Assembly: GCA_933228895.1 (NCBI GenBank)
Contig: OW121848.1
Coordinates: forward strand, 154,024,688-154,088,687
DNA length: 64,000 nucleotides
Direction: 5' to 3'
Source of the DNA: Platycnemis pennipes
Taxonomy: Eukaryota; Arthropoda; Insecta; Odonata; Platycnemididae
Shown here: positions 55,501-64,000 of the stretch, piece after piece
How the letters are laid out: every line of letters begins with the position of its first letter
How positions within the stretch are numbered: position 1 is the first letter of the stretch
Position numbers and translations under genes: made by a program
The notes under the pieces: generated by a model
Seen by the model: only the letters and a program-made list of their open reading frames with translations
The model's database searches: none
Told to the model about the DNA's origin: nothing

Positions 55501-58266
55501 GTGCATGTGAAACCTATTATGATGCAAGTATTGGTTGATACTGGACATTTGTCAAATACATACTATTCATCCATATTTGAGCTATTGGCAAAGTAGAAGC
55601 ATCAAAGTTAAATCTTTTTCCCTTGTGGAGTTTCAAAAAAGGGGAAGATTGTCTTAACAGGCTGGTTTGTTTTAGATTTGTGTAAATATTTATGTACTTA
55701 TATGAGTGATACAGTGATGTCTCATCTTTGGTGTTGTACTTATTTTTTCTCTTCTTTTTCAGCAAATGCCTCATCACCTGTCCACACTACTATCGAGATG
55801 TCCTGACATTTGTCTGTGGAGGTTCATCGGCTTTTGGACTGATTGTTTTGCTGACAATAGTTCCTTACGAAATTGGTGGAAGCAGGAGGCAGAGGAGAGA
55901 AGGTAGGCTGCGAAGCAATCAAGTAGTTGGCTCTTGGGTGAATTGAATGTTGTCTTCCATGGCATCTATTCTGGTTCTTTTTAGTGGTTGCCAAGCATAC
56001 ATGGTGTCAATGCTAGCAAGTATAGGTGAAAAAACGTATTCCAGGGTCAATGGTTCTTCACAATGTGCGACAGATGAGATTTACTTCAGATCACAATTTA
56101 CAGATGAGATTTACTTCAGATCACAATTGGTATTGTCATGTTGTCCCTGTATTATTTGACTTCGTTTGCATGGAAAAGTGATGTAATATCCATGTCCGTC
56201 TTATAATATTTTACAACTTGCTAGTTGTCGGTTTCAGGAAATCTCATGATTCCTCATTAGAGTAACGCAATCATTTTTTTATGAATTATGACTTTCACGA
56301 CGAGAAATGGGCAGCTTATTTGACAAGGGATATCACAGCATTTGCAATAAGATATTTTCTGTGAATAAACAGACTTCACTGTAAAATCAGAAGCAAAATC
56401 CACTTTTCTAAAGGGTTCTACTATCTAGAGATTTCTACCAGCAAGACAGATTCAGTTGTGATCCTCCTTCTTGGTATAAATTGCAGCATTGTTGATGTTT
56501 TGGAATCGGAGCCTCGTTAAAAACACCTTAGTTTTCCACCGATTAGAAGTATGAATGCTGTTATTGAAGGTGTGTTTTCACACTGTAATTGACTGTGAAG
56601 TTTGATTCACATTTGTGAATGCCTACTGCAATACTCTTTCCAGTCAATTTCAGTTCATTTGTCAAACACCTTCAGTTCACGTTCAAGTTATGGACAAAGT
56701 AGATGCTTCAAAACTAAATTTTTTCCCCTTGTGACGTTCCAAAAAAGGAGGGTTATCTCAGAATCAGGTTCGTCTTTGACTCGTGCAAATATGGTATGTG
56801 AAATCCCATATTGCTGACTATAAATTTGCATCATCAGGTCTAATGTACCTATTGAACTGGATCGATAAATAGTTTTCTGAGAATAATTCATGTGTGATTA
56901 GACTATTGATTGATGTTCATGGTTAATCATATTCTTTGTTCAAAAAATTCAAGAAAGCAGGAAGCTCAGGTTGTTTAATGAATGGTCTGCACATTGATTT
57001 TGCAATTCGATGGATATTTATGTATATCTTGATCCAGGTTCTACATTTCAGAGAATATTTATGTAGGAAGTTTCTTATTTGTTGCATAAAGTATTCAATG
57101 TGTCAAGATATGCATTTGCTGTTCTGCCATGAAATTATTTTTTTTCGTAATCTGACTTAAGCCTGTTTGGCTTCTTGTTCAGATGAGGAGCTGTGCTTGA
57201 GAAACCTTCAGTCATGAGGAGAGACACACTCTCCTTCCAAAGTGTCTTCAGGCATGCTTGAGTCTTCCATTATTGCTTTTCAATTAATCCTTCAATAAAA
57301 TATTCATTCTTTTGAGGTGACTGATTCCATTTGGAGGCTCTTAAGTGGATTTCTGGCATTGTAACTTTAGTCTCCAGTCCCTCTGACTTTTCTCATGTTC
57401 TTGCGGCAATGGTCACAAGATTAGGATAATGATTTGTGTCATAAGCGTGTATCTATCTAACCCTTGCACAGGGCCGGATTTAGGAGTATGCCACCTGTAG
57501 GCTAAATCCATTTGCCTCCCCCCCCCTTTTTAGAGACTCACAGTTAATAGACTCATATGTTATACATGTTATACATTCGTTTTATACAACAAATGATAGA
57601 TTCAGTTATTCAAATAAAATTGTGTTGAAGAGTAAAACTAAAACCACACAAAAAATAGCTTATTACTGGTTTATTTGTTGACATTAAAAAGATAGATGTT
57701 ATACAGGTTACCGTAATACAAACATGAATAACTGTACAAACACAATATACATAGTTGAATGTTTGGGCTTAAGTACATCCTATACTTTCGTATATGTTCA
57801 AAGCAACATAGTTTTCTTATGAGATTTCTAAATGGCAAACTCGTTAATAATGTCCTCATATGAAAGTGTTTTGTTGTATTTGCCTCAATACACAGTAAAG
57901 AAAGTGAGTTTAACCTTCGTTCAGTAGTACTAGTTTGTAGGTAATTCTTAACTCTTCTAAGGCAGGAAAAACTACGTTCTCCAGTGCAATTTGTAGCAGG
58001 TATGCACAATCTTTGTATATGTATATTTTCAAATTTTAGTAAATAGCCAAAATGCCACCCCTTAAATTTTGCCGCTCTAGGCTGCAGCCTTTTCAGCCTA
58101 TTTAGAAATCTGGCCCTGCCCTTGCATTTTCACCACCTCTTCTCTCTTTCTCCTCTGTTCAGTGGTGAGGGTGCCCTACCTGGTGGTGAACGACGACAGC
58201 TGTTCCATCGAAGAGCGGAGTGTTCCCTTGCCGGTGTCAGGTAGCATTCAAGATCACTCCGAGTGA
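46259..58266 (+). CDS. MFSD12: MFSD12-like major facilitator (lysosomal cysteine transporter family)
   Basis: Eight exons join: 46,259-46,547, 46,906-47,113, 47,202-47,319, 47,931-48,296, 49,936-50,047, 51,858-52,008, 55,763-55,902 and 58,163-58,266. All introns are GT-AG and the sum is 1,488 nt, giving 495 residues, close to the vertebrate length of about 480. Residues 1-20 are a basic cytosolic start, and about 12 hydrophobic segments follow. The MFS loop 2-3 motif is at 73-96: [19 protein letters not shown]. Family hallmarks include [40 protein letters not shown] and [16 protein letters not shown]. Mammalian MFSD12 is needed for cysteine import into lysosomes and melanosomes and affects pigmentation; that role here is inference from family membership. 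No frameshift or missing motif was seen. Confidence 0.92.
46906..47113 (+). CDS. MFSD12: MFSD12 exon 2
   Basis: Acceptor TCTCTTTCAG. Encodes [17 protein letters not shown], the Cys-containing lumenal loop and the conserved [20 protein letters not shown] block. Donor ATCAG|GTCTCA. Confidence 0.9.
47202..47319 (+). CDS. MFSD12: MFSD12 exon 3
   Basis: Acceptor CTTCCTTCTAG, only 88 bp after exon 2. Encodes [19 protein letters not shown] and an acidic loop. Ends on a codon boundary, CAG|GTAAAC. Confidence 0.9.
47931..48296 (+). CDS. MFSD12: MFSD12 exon 4
   Basis: 122 codons exactly. Encodes [20 protein letters not shown], the long central cytosolic loop, then [20 protein letters not shown] and the segment ending NKHWGRK. 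An NLT sequon lies in RLYVNLTQ but probably in the membrane. Donor AAAG|GTAGGT. Confidence 0.92.
48297..49935 (+). other. MFSD12 intron 4
   Basis: Apart from the hammerhead-like foldback at 49,174-49,328, nothing recognised. Confidence 0.7.
49174..49328 (+). mobile_element. 155-bp foldback with hammerhead-like core, 13-bp duplications
   Basis: An exact 13-bp duplication AAACTGGACTTTG (49,161-49,173 and 49,329-49,341) brackets the insertion, the size expected of a retroelement. Inside, AAAATTCCACAGATTTA pairs with TAAATCTGTGGAATTTT (stem I). The core at 49,204-49,236 reads TTGATAATGGCTGTGTAAGT and CGAAACCTAGGTC. It lies in sense orientation in MFSD12 intron 4. The right part (TGTGGTTCCACAAAGTGAAG) matches the left flank of the 16.2 kb copy inverted. 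Confidence 0.65.
49936..50047 (+). CDS. MFSD12: MFSD12 exon 5
   Basis: Acceptor TTTTTCCTCAG. Encodes [20 protein letters not shown] and [12 protein letters not shown]. Donor TTTG|GTGAGT. Confidence 0.9.
50048..51857 (+). other. MFSD12 intron 5
   Basis: AT-rich. Contains the CAGGGAA-rich repeat from 50,650; otherwise nothing recognised. Confidence 0.65.
50650..51690. mobile_element. Possible DNA transposon with CAGGGAA-rich ends
   Basis: At the left are many CAGGGAA units (AGTCAGGGAATTTAAGTC, GTCAGGGAATTCTCATAAC) and CAGGGTGGCGATCCTC. The right boundary may be GTCAGGGAAGTGGTTAGCAG at 51,660-51,680. The two ends do not form a clean inverted repeat, so limits are uncertain. Confidence 0.35.
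51858..52008 (+). CDS. MFSD12: MFSD12 exon 6
   Basis: Acceptor CTCCTTGAAG. Encodes [20 protein letters not shown] and [20 protein letters not shown]. The DYIA and SFADK patterns are typical of this family. Donor GATTT|GTGAGT. Confidence 0.9.
53691..53878. mobile_element. Foldback with hammerhead-like cores on both strands
   Basis: Arms TTGGTTCATCCCTCTGGACG (53,691) and, inverted, CGTCCAATGGGATGAACCAA (ending 53,878). The plus core starts with GGAC (stem I), then CTGAAGA at 53,825-53,831 (all invariant core bases), a GCCA...TGGC stem II, AAAAC, TGTC and GTCC closing stem I. The expected GAAA reads CAAAA, consistent with CpG decay of CGAAA. The minus strand has a similar core. Confidence 0.5.
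54322..54513 (-). mobile_element. Foldback with hammerhead-like core
   Basis: Outer arms GAAAATGTCCGAAGACTTGA and, inverted, TCAAGTCTTCGGACATTTTC. On the minus strand (54,416-54,380) a core reads TTGATGATTGCCTTGACAAT followed by TGAAAAACCAGTTTAGG, with ATTG/CAAT as stem II. Confidence 0.45.
55763..55902 (+). CDS. MFSD12: MFSD12 exon 7
   Basis: Acceptor TTCTTTTTCAG. Encodes [20 protein letters not shown] and the last membrane segment, ending in a basic GSRRQRRE cytosolic start. Donor AGAAG|GTAGGC. Confidence 0.9.
56069..56128 (+). repeat. 30-bp tandem duplication
   Basis: Two near-perfect units containing GATGAGATTTACTTCAGATC in MFSD12 intron 7. Confidence 0.85.
57469..58118. mobile_element. 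hAT deletion derivative in MFSD12 intron 7
   Basis: Ends CAGGGCCGGATTTAG and, inverted, CAGGGCCAGATTTCT. The duplication CCCTTGCA is exact (57,461-57,468 and 58,119-58,126). 650 bp, ending 44 bp before the last MFSD12 exon. It retains only the end of a transposase on the minus strand. Perfect duplications suggest a fairly recent insertion. Confidence 0.9.
57671..58009 (-). pseudogene. hAT transposase C-terminus remnant
   Basis: The frame encodes [20 protein letters not shown], then [20 protein letters not shown]. This is the hAT dimerisation motif (ERSFS..LRR.K, ..RL..L.LL). Everything N-terminal, including zinc finger and catalytic core, is missing. Confidence 0.85.
58163..58266 (+). CDS. 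MFSD12: MFSD12 exon 8 and stop
   Basis: Acceptor CTCCTCTGTTCAG. Encodes [20 protein letters not shown], then [14 protein letters not shown] and TGA at 58,264-58,266. A possible alternative donor CAG|GTAGCA lies inside at about 58,240, so an isoform with another end cannot be excluded. Confidence 0.78.
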
Positions 58267-60237
58267 TCTCGCCTTTCTGGAGGGTGTCTCATGGAATGAG
58301 GGAATGCCTGTGAGTCTCCGATGCTTGCCCCGTGCCTATGGGCGTGGACTCCCGCTCCCACGAGTTATGCACAAAACGGCCAAGGTTTGCTCCCTGGAAA
58401 CAGGTGCTTGCCAGAAGCATAAAAGGCCCAAGTCATGAGCTTTGTGTTTCAGTCTGTGCGAAATGGTTCAAATCTCTTCTGAGACAGGTGGCACAGAGTG
58501 GTATTCTGTGCCGCACTTGTGTGCCTTGTCTAATTTGTGATCCACCAGGCTCAGGTACTTCATTCCATTCCATTTTGATTGGTTAACTTATACAGTGTAT
58601 GACATAGAGTAAATTATATTTTAGTATAATGTATTTATATATCCACTTTGATTCTCAGGGTATGTTTTGACTTGTTACAACTCTGTATGTGATGGATAAA
58701 TGTTCCTCAAAGTTGTTATTGAGTTCAGAGGATGGCTGGCTAAGGATGTGCACTAAAGCATTGTAATGTCTTTAAAACATATAGTTTTAGCTTCTCAATT
58801 ATATATAGGGATAGTATGACAAACATACTTCAAACATTCCTCGCAGGTGCTTCATTGTTGATGTTGTGGTTTTGACTTGTGTGTACCCAAATGTGAAATG
58901 ATGTGTATGCCATGGCTCGAATGCCTGGAATAAGGAAAGGTTTGTTGGGTGAATCTCGAGTGGGAGGAATTGTTGTTGCCATGGCGACTGTGTGTGTGGA
59001 GCGTATGCCTCTTTGTCATCTCGGTAGGGAAGGAGCATCTCTTGAAGGCACGGCAATTTGGGCACCGTTCACGATCCTGTTTGCTGTAATTGACATCAGC
59101 CAATGCTCTGTGCGTTAATCTGTATCCTGAGGTCACTGTTTCCTGCCTCAAGGGTCAGTCCTTCCAGCCATTCCTCCCACGTGGACTCATTATTATATTC
59201 ATACCCATTCAATATTTTAAATGTTGTTTTCTTTATTATTTAAATTACAATCCACTCAGTGTGAAAGATTTTAACTTTTTCATTAGAGCTCTCGCCAGGG
59301 AATACTTTAGTAATATGCTATTTTAGTATCAATGAATGCGATGAAGAAGTCATGCTGTGAACGTAGCTCCCTTTGGATGGTGCGTGCAAGAGAGAGAGAG
59401 AAGGCTCTTGGCTGTTCGCAGAGGACTCGCAAGGGTGTATCTTTGGCAATTGTTGCAGATTTTGAGAGCACATACTGTTCAGGTCAATTATTTTCATATT
59501 GTATATTTGCAACAAAGATATTATATTTTTATACGCATCATGGATTGTAAGGCTTATGAGTATCATGTGTACTTTTAGAACTAATTTCTTCAATGAACTG
59601 TTGTTAAAATGTTAACCAAGTGGATACATTTACATTGGTTATTATTATAATTTGTTTTATACTTTGACTGGTACTCTATCATAGTTGCTATTATTATGAT
59701 AGCATAAATAATATTGTGCTGTCTACTTTTATTCAATCACAGTGCATTTCAATGTTTATGCATCACTTTCTAGTCCTGTAGCACTTGGAAATGACACGTG
59801 AGCACATCGTGATCCTTGATTATTAAAAATAAGTGGATAGCACAAAGTTATATTACAATGATTGATCTGTACTTCAGTATCTCGCTGGAATCAGTTAATT
59901 TTCTGTTATTCTTAGATTTAATTTGGTACCATTTTATTCATATTTATCAGTGTGGGTGAGGTATCTTATATTGATAATATTATACACATGCTGTTTGTTG
60001 TTGACCATTGATGTTGCAGTCCATTTTTGAGTGAGGCTTGGAGCTTTGACTCGCTGATGTTGATGAGGTACATGCCAGCAGGAACTCTTTTCAAGTAACC
60101 TATTTTGCGTGTGACACTTGTTGTTCGCTTGACCAAAATAGTGCGCTACTAAGGATGAATCCATGTACCTTAATGAAAGTGTAATATTTTTTGGCTGTGA
60201 AAAGACCGTATTTTAATTACCTTTATTCTGAAATAAA
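58267..60237 (+). other. Putative 3' UTR of MFSD12-like gene
   Basis: No further conserved frame. AATAAA at 60,232-60,237 is the clearest poly(A) signal I noted. A 100-codon minus-strand frame at 58.85-59.15 kb has no family signature. Confidence 0.35.
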
Positions 60238-60338
60238 ATATTATTTTATCCTAAATGTCAACATTGTAATGGTGATAAGATTGTGACTCATCAATTCCTA
60301 TTTTTCTCTGTTTACTCTTATATCCTCACACAAGTTTA

Positions 60339-60980
60339 GCCCTTTTACTGCCAGTGGACCGATATATATATATATTGGCTCACTTACATTGCATCATTAG
60401 ATATTTATAATATTATATTTCCTTCAAATCAGGGACAGCATGAATGATTTTTTCATCCTCATAAAAACTGAAATATATCGTCAACATTGAGAAAAGTACA
60501 TAAGTCATATATTAACCAGCCAGTGGGCCGATATATCGGCCCACTATGGTTGTGCAAAAACTGCTGAGGGTCGATATATTGGCCCACGTACAATACATAT
60601 TTGTAATATTATATTTCCCTCAAATCAGAGATGGCAAGAATGATTTTTTCATCCTCATCCTCATAAAAATTTTAATATATCTTCCACATTGAGAAAAATA
60701 CGTAATATGTACATAGATATATTAAAATTAAGTGCTTCAAATATACCTAAAATTCATAATCTTACGGTATTCACGGAAATGGACTAGGCAGTTTTCGCAC
60801 AGTCTACCTTACAGGGGATACAGTCTTACCTTACAGTCTACCTTACCTAGCAATAAAAGGGTTAAAAATGAGTGCTTCAAACATATTTAAAATTCATAAT
60901 CTTCCTATGTACATATTTTCATGGAAAGCTGCTTAGCAATTTTCGCCCAGTCTACGTAAAGGGGGCTGGCAATAAAAGGG
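60339..60980. mobile_element. piggyBac-like MITE
   Basis: Right end reads inverted TTAA then CCCTTTTATTGCCAGCC; left end TTTA then GCCCTTTTACTGCCAGTGG. CCCTTT..TGCCA ends next to TTAA are typical of piggyBac. TTAA is exact on the right (60,981-60,984) and decayed on the left. Internal near-duplicate halves contain TGGGCCGATATATCGGCCCA (60,524-60,543), a perfect 20-bp palindrome. Confidence 0.6.
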
Positions 60981-61052
60981 TTAATATTGAATACAAGTCT
61001 ACAATTGAACTTAAAAAATTGACTGAAATCAATCCGATATTGGTGTAGGTAG

Positions 61053-61150
61053 AGATGGGTTCTCGAATCCACCTAACCCCCCGAATCCACCGAATCTTAC
61101 TGGATTCGAGGATTCGAAATTTTTGGCTGGATTCGATCGAATCCAGTTTG
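61053..61150. repeat. GGATTCGA-motif repeat, hAT-like end
   Basis: Starts AGAGATGGGTTCTCGAATCC and contains several direct and inverted GGATTCGA motifs. It may be the left end of an AGAGATGGG-type hAT element like the one at 9.6 kb; no right end found. Confidence 0.4.
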
Positions 61151-61613
61151 AATTCCAAAGAGCAATTTTATTTTATCAAACCTTTTTTAAAGCTTTCTTA
61201 AGAATATTACTGTAACCTTCATTGCCACAACCACATAATTCATCGTTTTCACTGTCTCTCTTAAACACGTCAATTTGTACTGCATCAAAGCGTAAGATGC
61301 AATTTTCATCATAAAAATGTGATTTAGATGTAGATAAATGCATGAGGAATTTCGCTCGTGAACTCGTAGGCGGAGATAGCTCTCCATTTGCCGTAAGATG
61401 GCAGGCACAATGCAGTCGTTATAAAGCTCTGTATTTAGAAAGTATGGCCATTCTTTTCCACAAGCTTTGCCGCCGTGCGAGGCACGCGATTGGGCGAAAC
61501 AGGGTCACGTGACGGCTCCGCCATTTTTGGCTCTGACACTTGTGTTGAGGTGCATCAAATAACGTTGAAGAGGAGGTAATTTATCGGAAAATTAGTCGTT
61601 TTTAGCCACTACC

Positions 61614-61776
61614 ATGCCTCTAGTGTTACGCATATGGTTGTTTAACTCGACCAAAAGCAGGAGAAAAACTTTTTTTGCTACCAACTGGTGCAATAAATGA
61701 AGAAAGAAGAAAAATGTGGCTCGCCAAAATCGGCCGGCGTGATTGGATTCCCGGAAAAGAAAAGAGACTTTGTGCT
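61614..61776 (+). pseudogene. THAP-domain exon of the P-like element, frameshifted
   Basis: After ATG CCT a one-base excess shifts into the frame encoding CYAYGCLTRPKAGEKLFLLP, then EERRKMWLAKIGRRDWIPGK and KRLC. The spacing C-x4-C-x43-C, with W in WLAKI and WIP, is the THAP C2CH zinc finger. The last part (C-x2-H-F) would be in the next exon after donor TGCT|GTAAGT at 61,777. That exon was not found. Confidence 0.75.
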
Positions 61777-62239
61777 GTAAGTATCTCCCTTTATCCATGT
61801 GTTTGTTATGATATTGAAGGAAAATATTAGATGCATGCAACTATTTCAATGAAAATTTAATAGTCTGATCAAGTATATACCTGCCATTTGCGATGTACGA
61901 GGCCTTATAAGAACTAGCGTATAGATTAATTAAAGGCTTTAGTGATGTTCATTAAGCGCATTCTATTCCGTAAATGCCTGGTTACACGATTTATAAACTC
62001 GTACAAGTTCATGTGTGAAGGGATGTCTGTTTACATATCTCTGAATCACGAAAATGTACGAAATCATGAACCAAATTAGAACAAGTTAAATTTTCTGTTC
62101 ACGCATTCATGCATTAGTACATTTTGGTGTGGTTGCCTCTGATAACTGCATACGGGTAGGTACTATTTGGTGGTGTTCCTATATTTAAGGCGGTTAAACA
62201 TGGTGAATGCTACATTGAATCTCTCTGTACTTCTACAAA

Positions 62240-63050
62240 TATTTGCAGATACTTCTACCGAAAAGTATACAATAGTATGTGGCAGTGTTGGAGGTGGTTT
62301 CGGAGAAACGGATATAATAACTACATAAACCTGTTTGAGTTTGTTTACATTTGTGGTGTTCAATGATGAGAAGTTTGTGATTGATAATTATCTGGAATTA
62401 CATGTAGTCAGTTTCATGATCTTATCTGAACTGAACACAATTCCCTTGGAGGTTAACTCATTGCTTAATAATGGGTAGGTGTTTCTATCGTTGATGTTGA
62501 ATAATGGTGTTTTGGTGTATGCCTGATTGATACTCACTATTATTTTAAAAATATTTACAGGTACTTTTATAGAAATGGATATAATAACCATATTACACTG
62601 TTGGAGTATGTTTACATTTGTGGATTTCAATGATGAGAAGTTTGTCACTGAATACTTATCTGGAATTAAATGTAAACAGTTTCATGTTCTTATCAGATCC
62701 GAATACAATTCGCTTTGAGGTGAACTCATTGCTTGATTATAGGTAAGTGTTTCTATCATTGAGTATTCTTATTTGGAATTAAATATTAAACGTAGTCAGT
62801 TTCATGTTTATATCAGATCCGAATATTATTATTTTTGACGTGTTCTTTGCTTAATAATGGGTAAGTCATCATAAAGATGATGAAACATGGTGGATGCTTT
62901 ATTGATACTCACTGATTTATGCTTGAATTGATACTCACTGTTCTTTCAAAAAGATTTACAGGTGCTGCTGTGGTCATGGATGTAATAACTATGTGGAACT
63001 TTTGGAGGTTGTTTATATTTGTGAAGTATGATTATGAGAAATTTGTGACT
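62240..63050 (+). repeat. About 280-bp imperfect tandem repeats, three partial units
   Basis: Each unit has AGAAATGGATATAATAACCA-like, TTTACATTTGTGG, AATGATGAGAAGTTTGT, TATCTGGAATTA and GAACTCATTGCTT..TAATGGGTA boxes in the same order. Units start near 62,240, 62,545 and 62,940 (partial). A TTTACAG junction before each resembles a splice acceptor. Confidence 0.65.
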
Positions 63051-63061
63051 AAAATGACAAG

Positions 63062-63355
63062 ATGTTTCACAACAACAAAGCCTTAATTGTGCTGTATGAG
63101 ACACTTATGCATAGCAGACTAGAATATGTAGCTGTAATATGGTGTCCATTTCAAAGAAAATATATTGCTCTTCTTGAAAAGGTGCAGAAGAGATTTGTCA
63201 GGGCATTATTGATGAGGGAGCATGGGTACTACCCTGTAATGGAAAAGCATATTTCCACAAAGGTACTAGTAGATATTTTTAGTTTTAGTACATTAGAAAG
63301 TAGAAGACTTGTTAAAGATTTGATGTTGCTATATGACATAATACATAATTGGTAA
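63062..63355 (+). mobile_element. LINE fragment nested in the P-like element
   Basis: Open frame of 97 codons encodes LMHSRLEYVAVIWCPFQRKY and LEKVQKRFVRALLMREHGYY, the conserved C-terminal region of non-LTR reverse transcriptases (RLEY...W.P.......LE.VQ.RF.R). A different family from A and B. Confidence 0.75.
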
Positions 63356-63445
63356 GTTGTATTCTAGACCTCTTTATTATAAATAATATGGATGGTTTTT
63401 CAGGAGTTTAGGTCTTTCGTTAAAAATGAAAACTATATAACTTTT

Positions 63446-63483
63446 GCCGACGTTTCGGAAAATATATTTTTCCTTCTTCAAGG
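63446..63483 (-). ncRNA. Hammerhead-like motif of Penelope type
   Basis: The minus strand reads TTGAAGAAGGAAAAATATAT then TTTTCCGAAACGTCGGCAA. GGAAAA/TTTTCC is stem II, CGAAAC the conserved box, and CGTC the cleavage triplet region. This form is common near ends of Penelope-like elements. The core lacks the canonical C at position 3. Confidence 0.5.
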
Positions 63484-63830
63484 CTATAAATGGGATGAAC
63501 CACCAAAAACATAACAATAATAATATAACATGATCCAAAAAGATATTTACAGTGCCAAAAATGTTTTACAATATAATTTTTAACAAATTTTAACGTCAAA
63601 AGATTACATGGAATAAAATTTTACATACCTTAAGTTTAACAATCGAAATTTGTTTACAAAATTGGTTGTTAAGGTTATATGTTTATTTCGTCCACTGAAA
63701 GGGGTTGGAAGGACTGGCATTTCTTAAATATAGCGTGTAAGTAACAGAAAATTGCTTCCACTCAATAGTTAACATCAGAATACGAATAAGGTTCAACCTA
63801 ATGGAAGTATTAGCCTTTTCTTTCGAAGAG
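63484..63830. other. Unassigned AT-rich sequence inside the P-like element
   Basis: Nothing recognised; probably part of the nested Penelope-type insertion. Confidence 0.3.
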
Positions 63831-63953
63831 CGCTTATGATTCTACTGCGCGCATGAGCCAAAAATGGCGGACGCCCCAGCAGACGACGCAGTTGGCCGTA
63901 CTTTCTAAATACAGAGCTTTAAGTCGTTAGTGTTAATACGGGGTTCACCAACA

Positions 63954-64000
63954 TACCGTATTTACTCGTGTGAGCCGAGCCTCTTGTATCCCGCGCACCC
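63954..64000. repeat. Possible transposon end at the window edge
   Basis: ACCGTATTTACTCGTGTGAG followed by CCGAGCC resembles ends of a widespread DNA transposon group that begin ACCGTATTTACTCG. Cut by the window end. Confidence 0.4.

Larger units (their letters stand above)
52009..55762 (+). other. MFSD12 intron 6, 3.8 kb
   Basis: Two foldbacks (53.7 and 54.3 kb) and local diverged repeats at 55.2 and 55.6 kb. The remainder is unassigned AT-rich sequence. Confidence 0.7.
61432..63921 (+). mobile_element. P-element-like THAP transposon with 8-bp target duplication
   Basis: Both ends begin TAAAGCTCTGTATTTAGAAA inward, with a further shared subterminal box CCGCCATTTTTGGCTC. The duplication AGTCGTTA is exact (61,424-61,431 and 63,922-63,929). 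Eight-base duplications and a THAP exon fit the P superfamily. The middle is occupied by tandem repeats and retroelement fragments, so no full transposase remains. Confidence 0.75.

Noticed and set aside
58332..58586. Further MFSD12 coding sequence after 58,266
   Set aside because: The spliced frame reaches a stop at 58,266 with a normal family length; downstream frames lack conserved features.
58852..59151. 99-codon minus-strand ORF with Cys/His residues as a zinc-finger protein
   Set aside because: The Cys and His do not fall in a recognised zinc-finger spacing and it lies in the likely MFSD12 3' UTR.
61614..61776. Host THAP gene
   Set aside because: The exon lies inside an element with matched ends and an exact 8-bp duplication and carries a frameshift, so it is a transposon relic.

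Overview
This is animal nuclear DNA, most likely from an arthropod and probably an insect with a repeat-rich genome. The evidence is spliced genes with GT-AG introns of 0.1 to 10 kb, no bacterial-style operons, and about half the window made of degraded transposons. I cannot name the species. Two protein genes lie in tandem on the plus strand.

Gene 1 (about 12.6-36.2 kb, 5' end unresolved) encodes a PDZ protein of the pro-interleukin-16/PDZD2 type. A 1.8 kb GC-rich exon encodes a long Ser/Pro/Arg-rich region and the first half of PDZ1. Three small exons, separated by introns of 6.7, 4.7 and 9.9 kb, complete PDZ1 and PDZ2 and end in a short tail. All junctions keep phase. Gene 2 (46,259-58,266) is a complete eight-exon MFSD12-like major facilitator of 495 residues, whose relatives import cysteine into lysosomes and melanosomes. 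Its last intron holds a hAT transposon with perfect 8-bp target duplications.

The rest is mobile DNA. Region by region: 1-12.5 kb holds a LINE fused at its 5' break to half of a 5S rRNA sequence, a Transib-like foldback (CACAGTG ends, CGCCG duplications) interrupted by a smaller inverted-repeat element, LINE and SINE pieces, and a TTAA-flanked element carrying eight 73-bp repeats. Introns of gene 1 (14.4-36.1 kb) hold LINE, SINE and foldback copies and a pogo-like element. The intergenic 37-46 kb holds a Harbinger-like MITE, jockey-type reverse transcriptase remnants, and a 2.75 kb hAT element sitting inside one of them. 60-64 kb holds a piggyBac-like element and a P-element-like THAP transposon with 8-bp duplications.

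The most unusual theme is a set of foldback elements at about 16.2, 25.7, 35.0, 49.2, 53.8 and 54.4 kb, plus one related single motif near 63.45 kb. Each centres on a degenerate or near-canonical type I hammerhead-ribozyme-like core, as known from Penelope-like retroelements. One of them (49.2 kb) is a 155-bp insertion with 13-bp duplications in the sense orientation of an MFSD12 intron.
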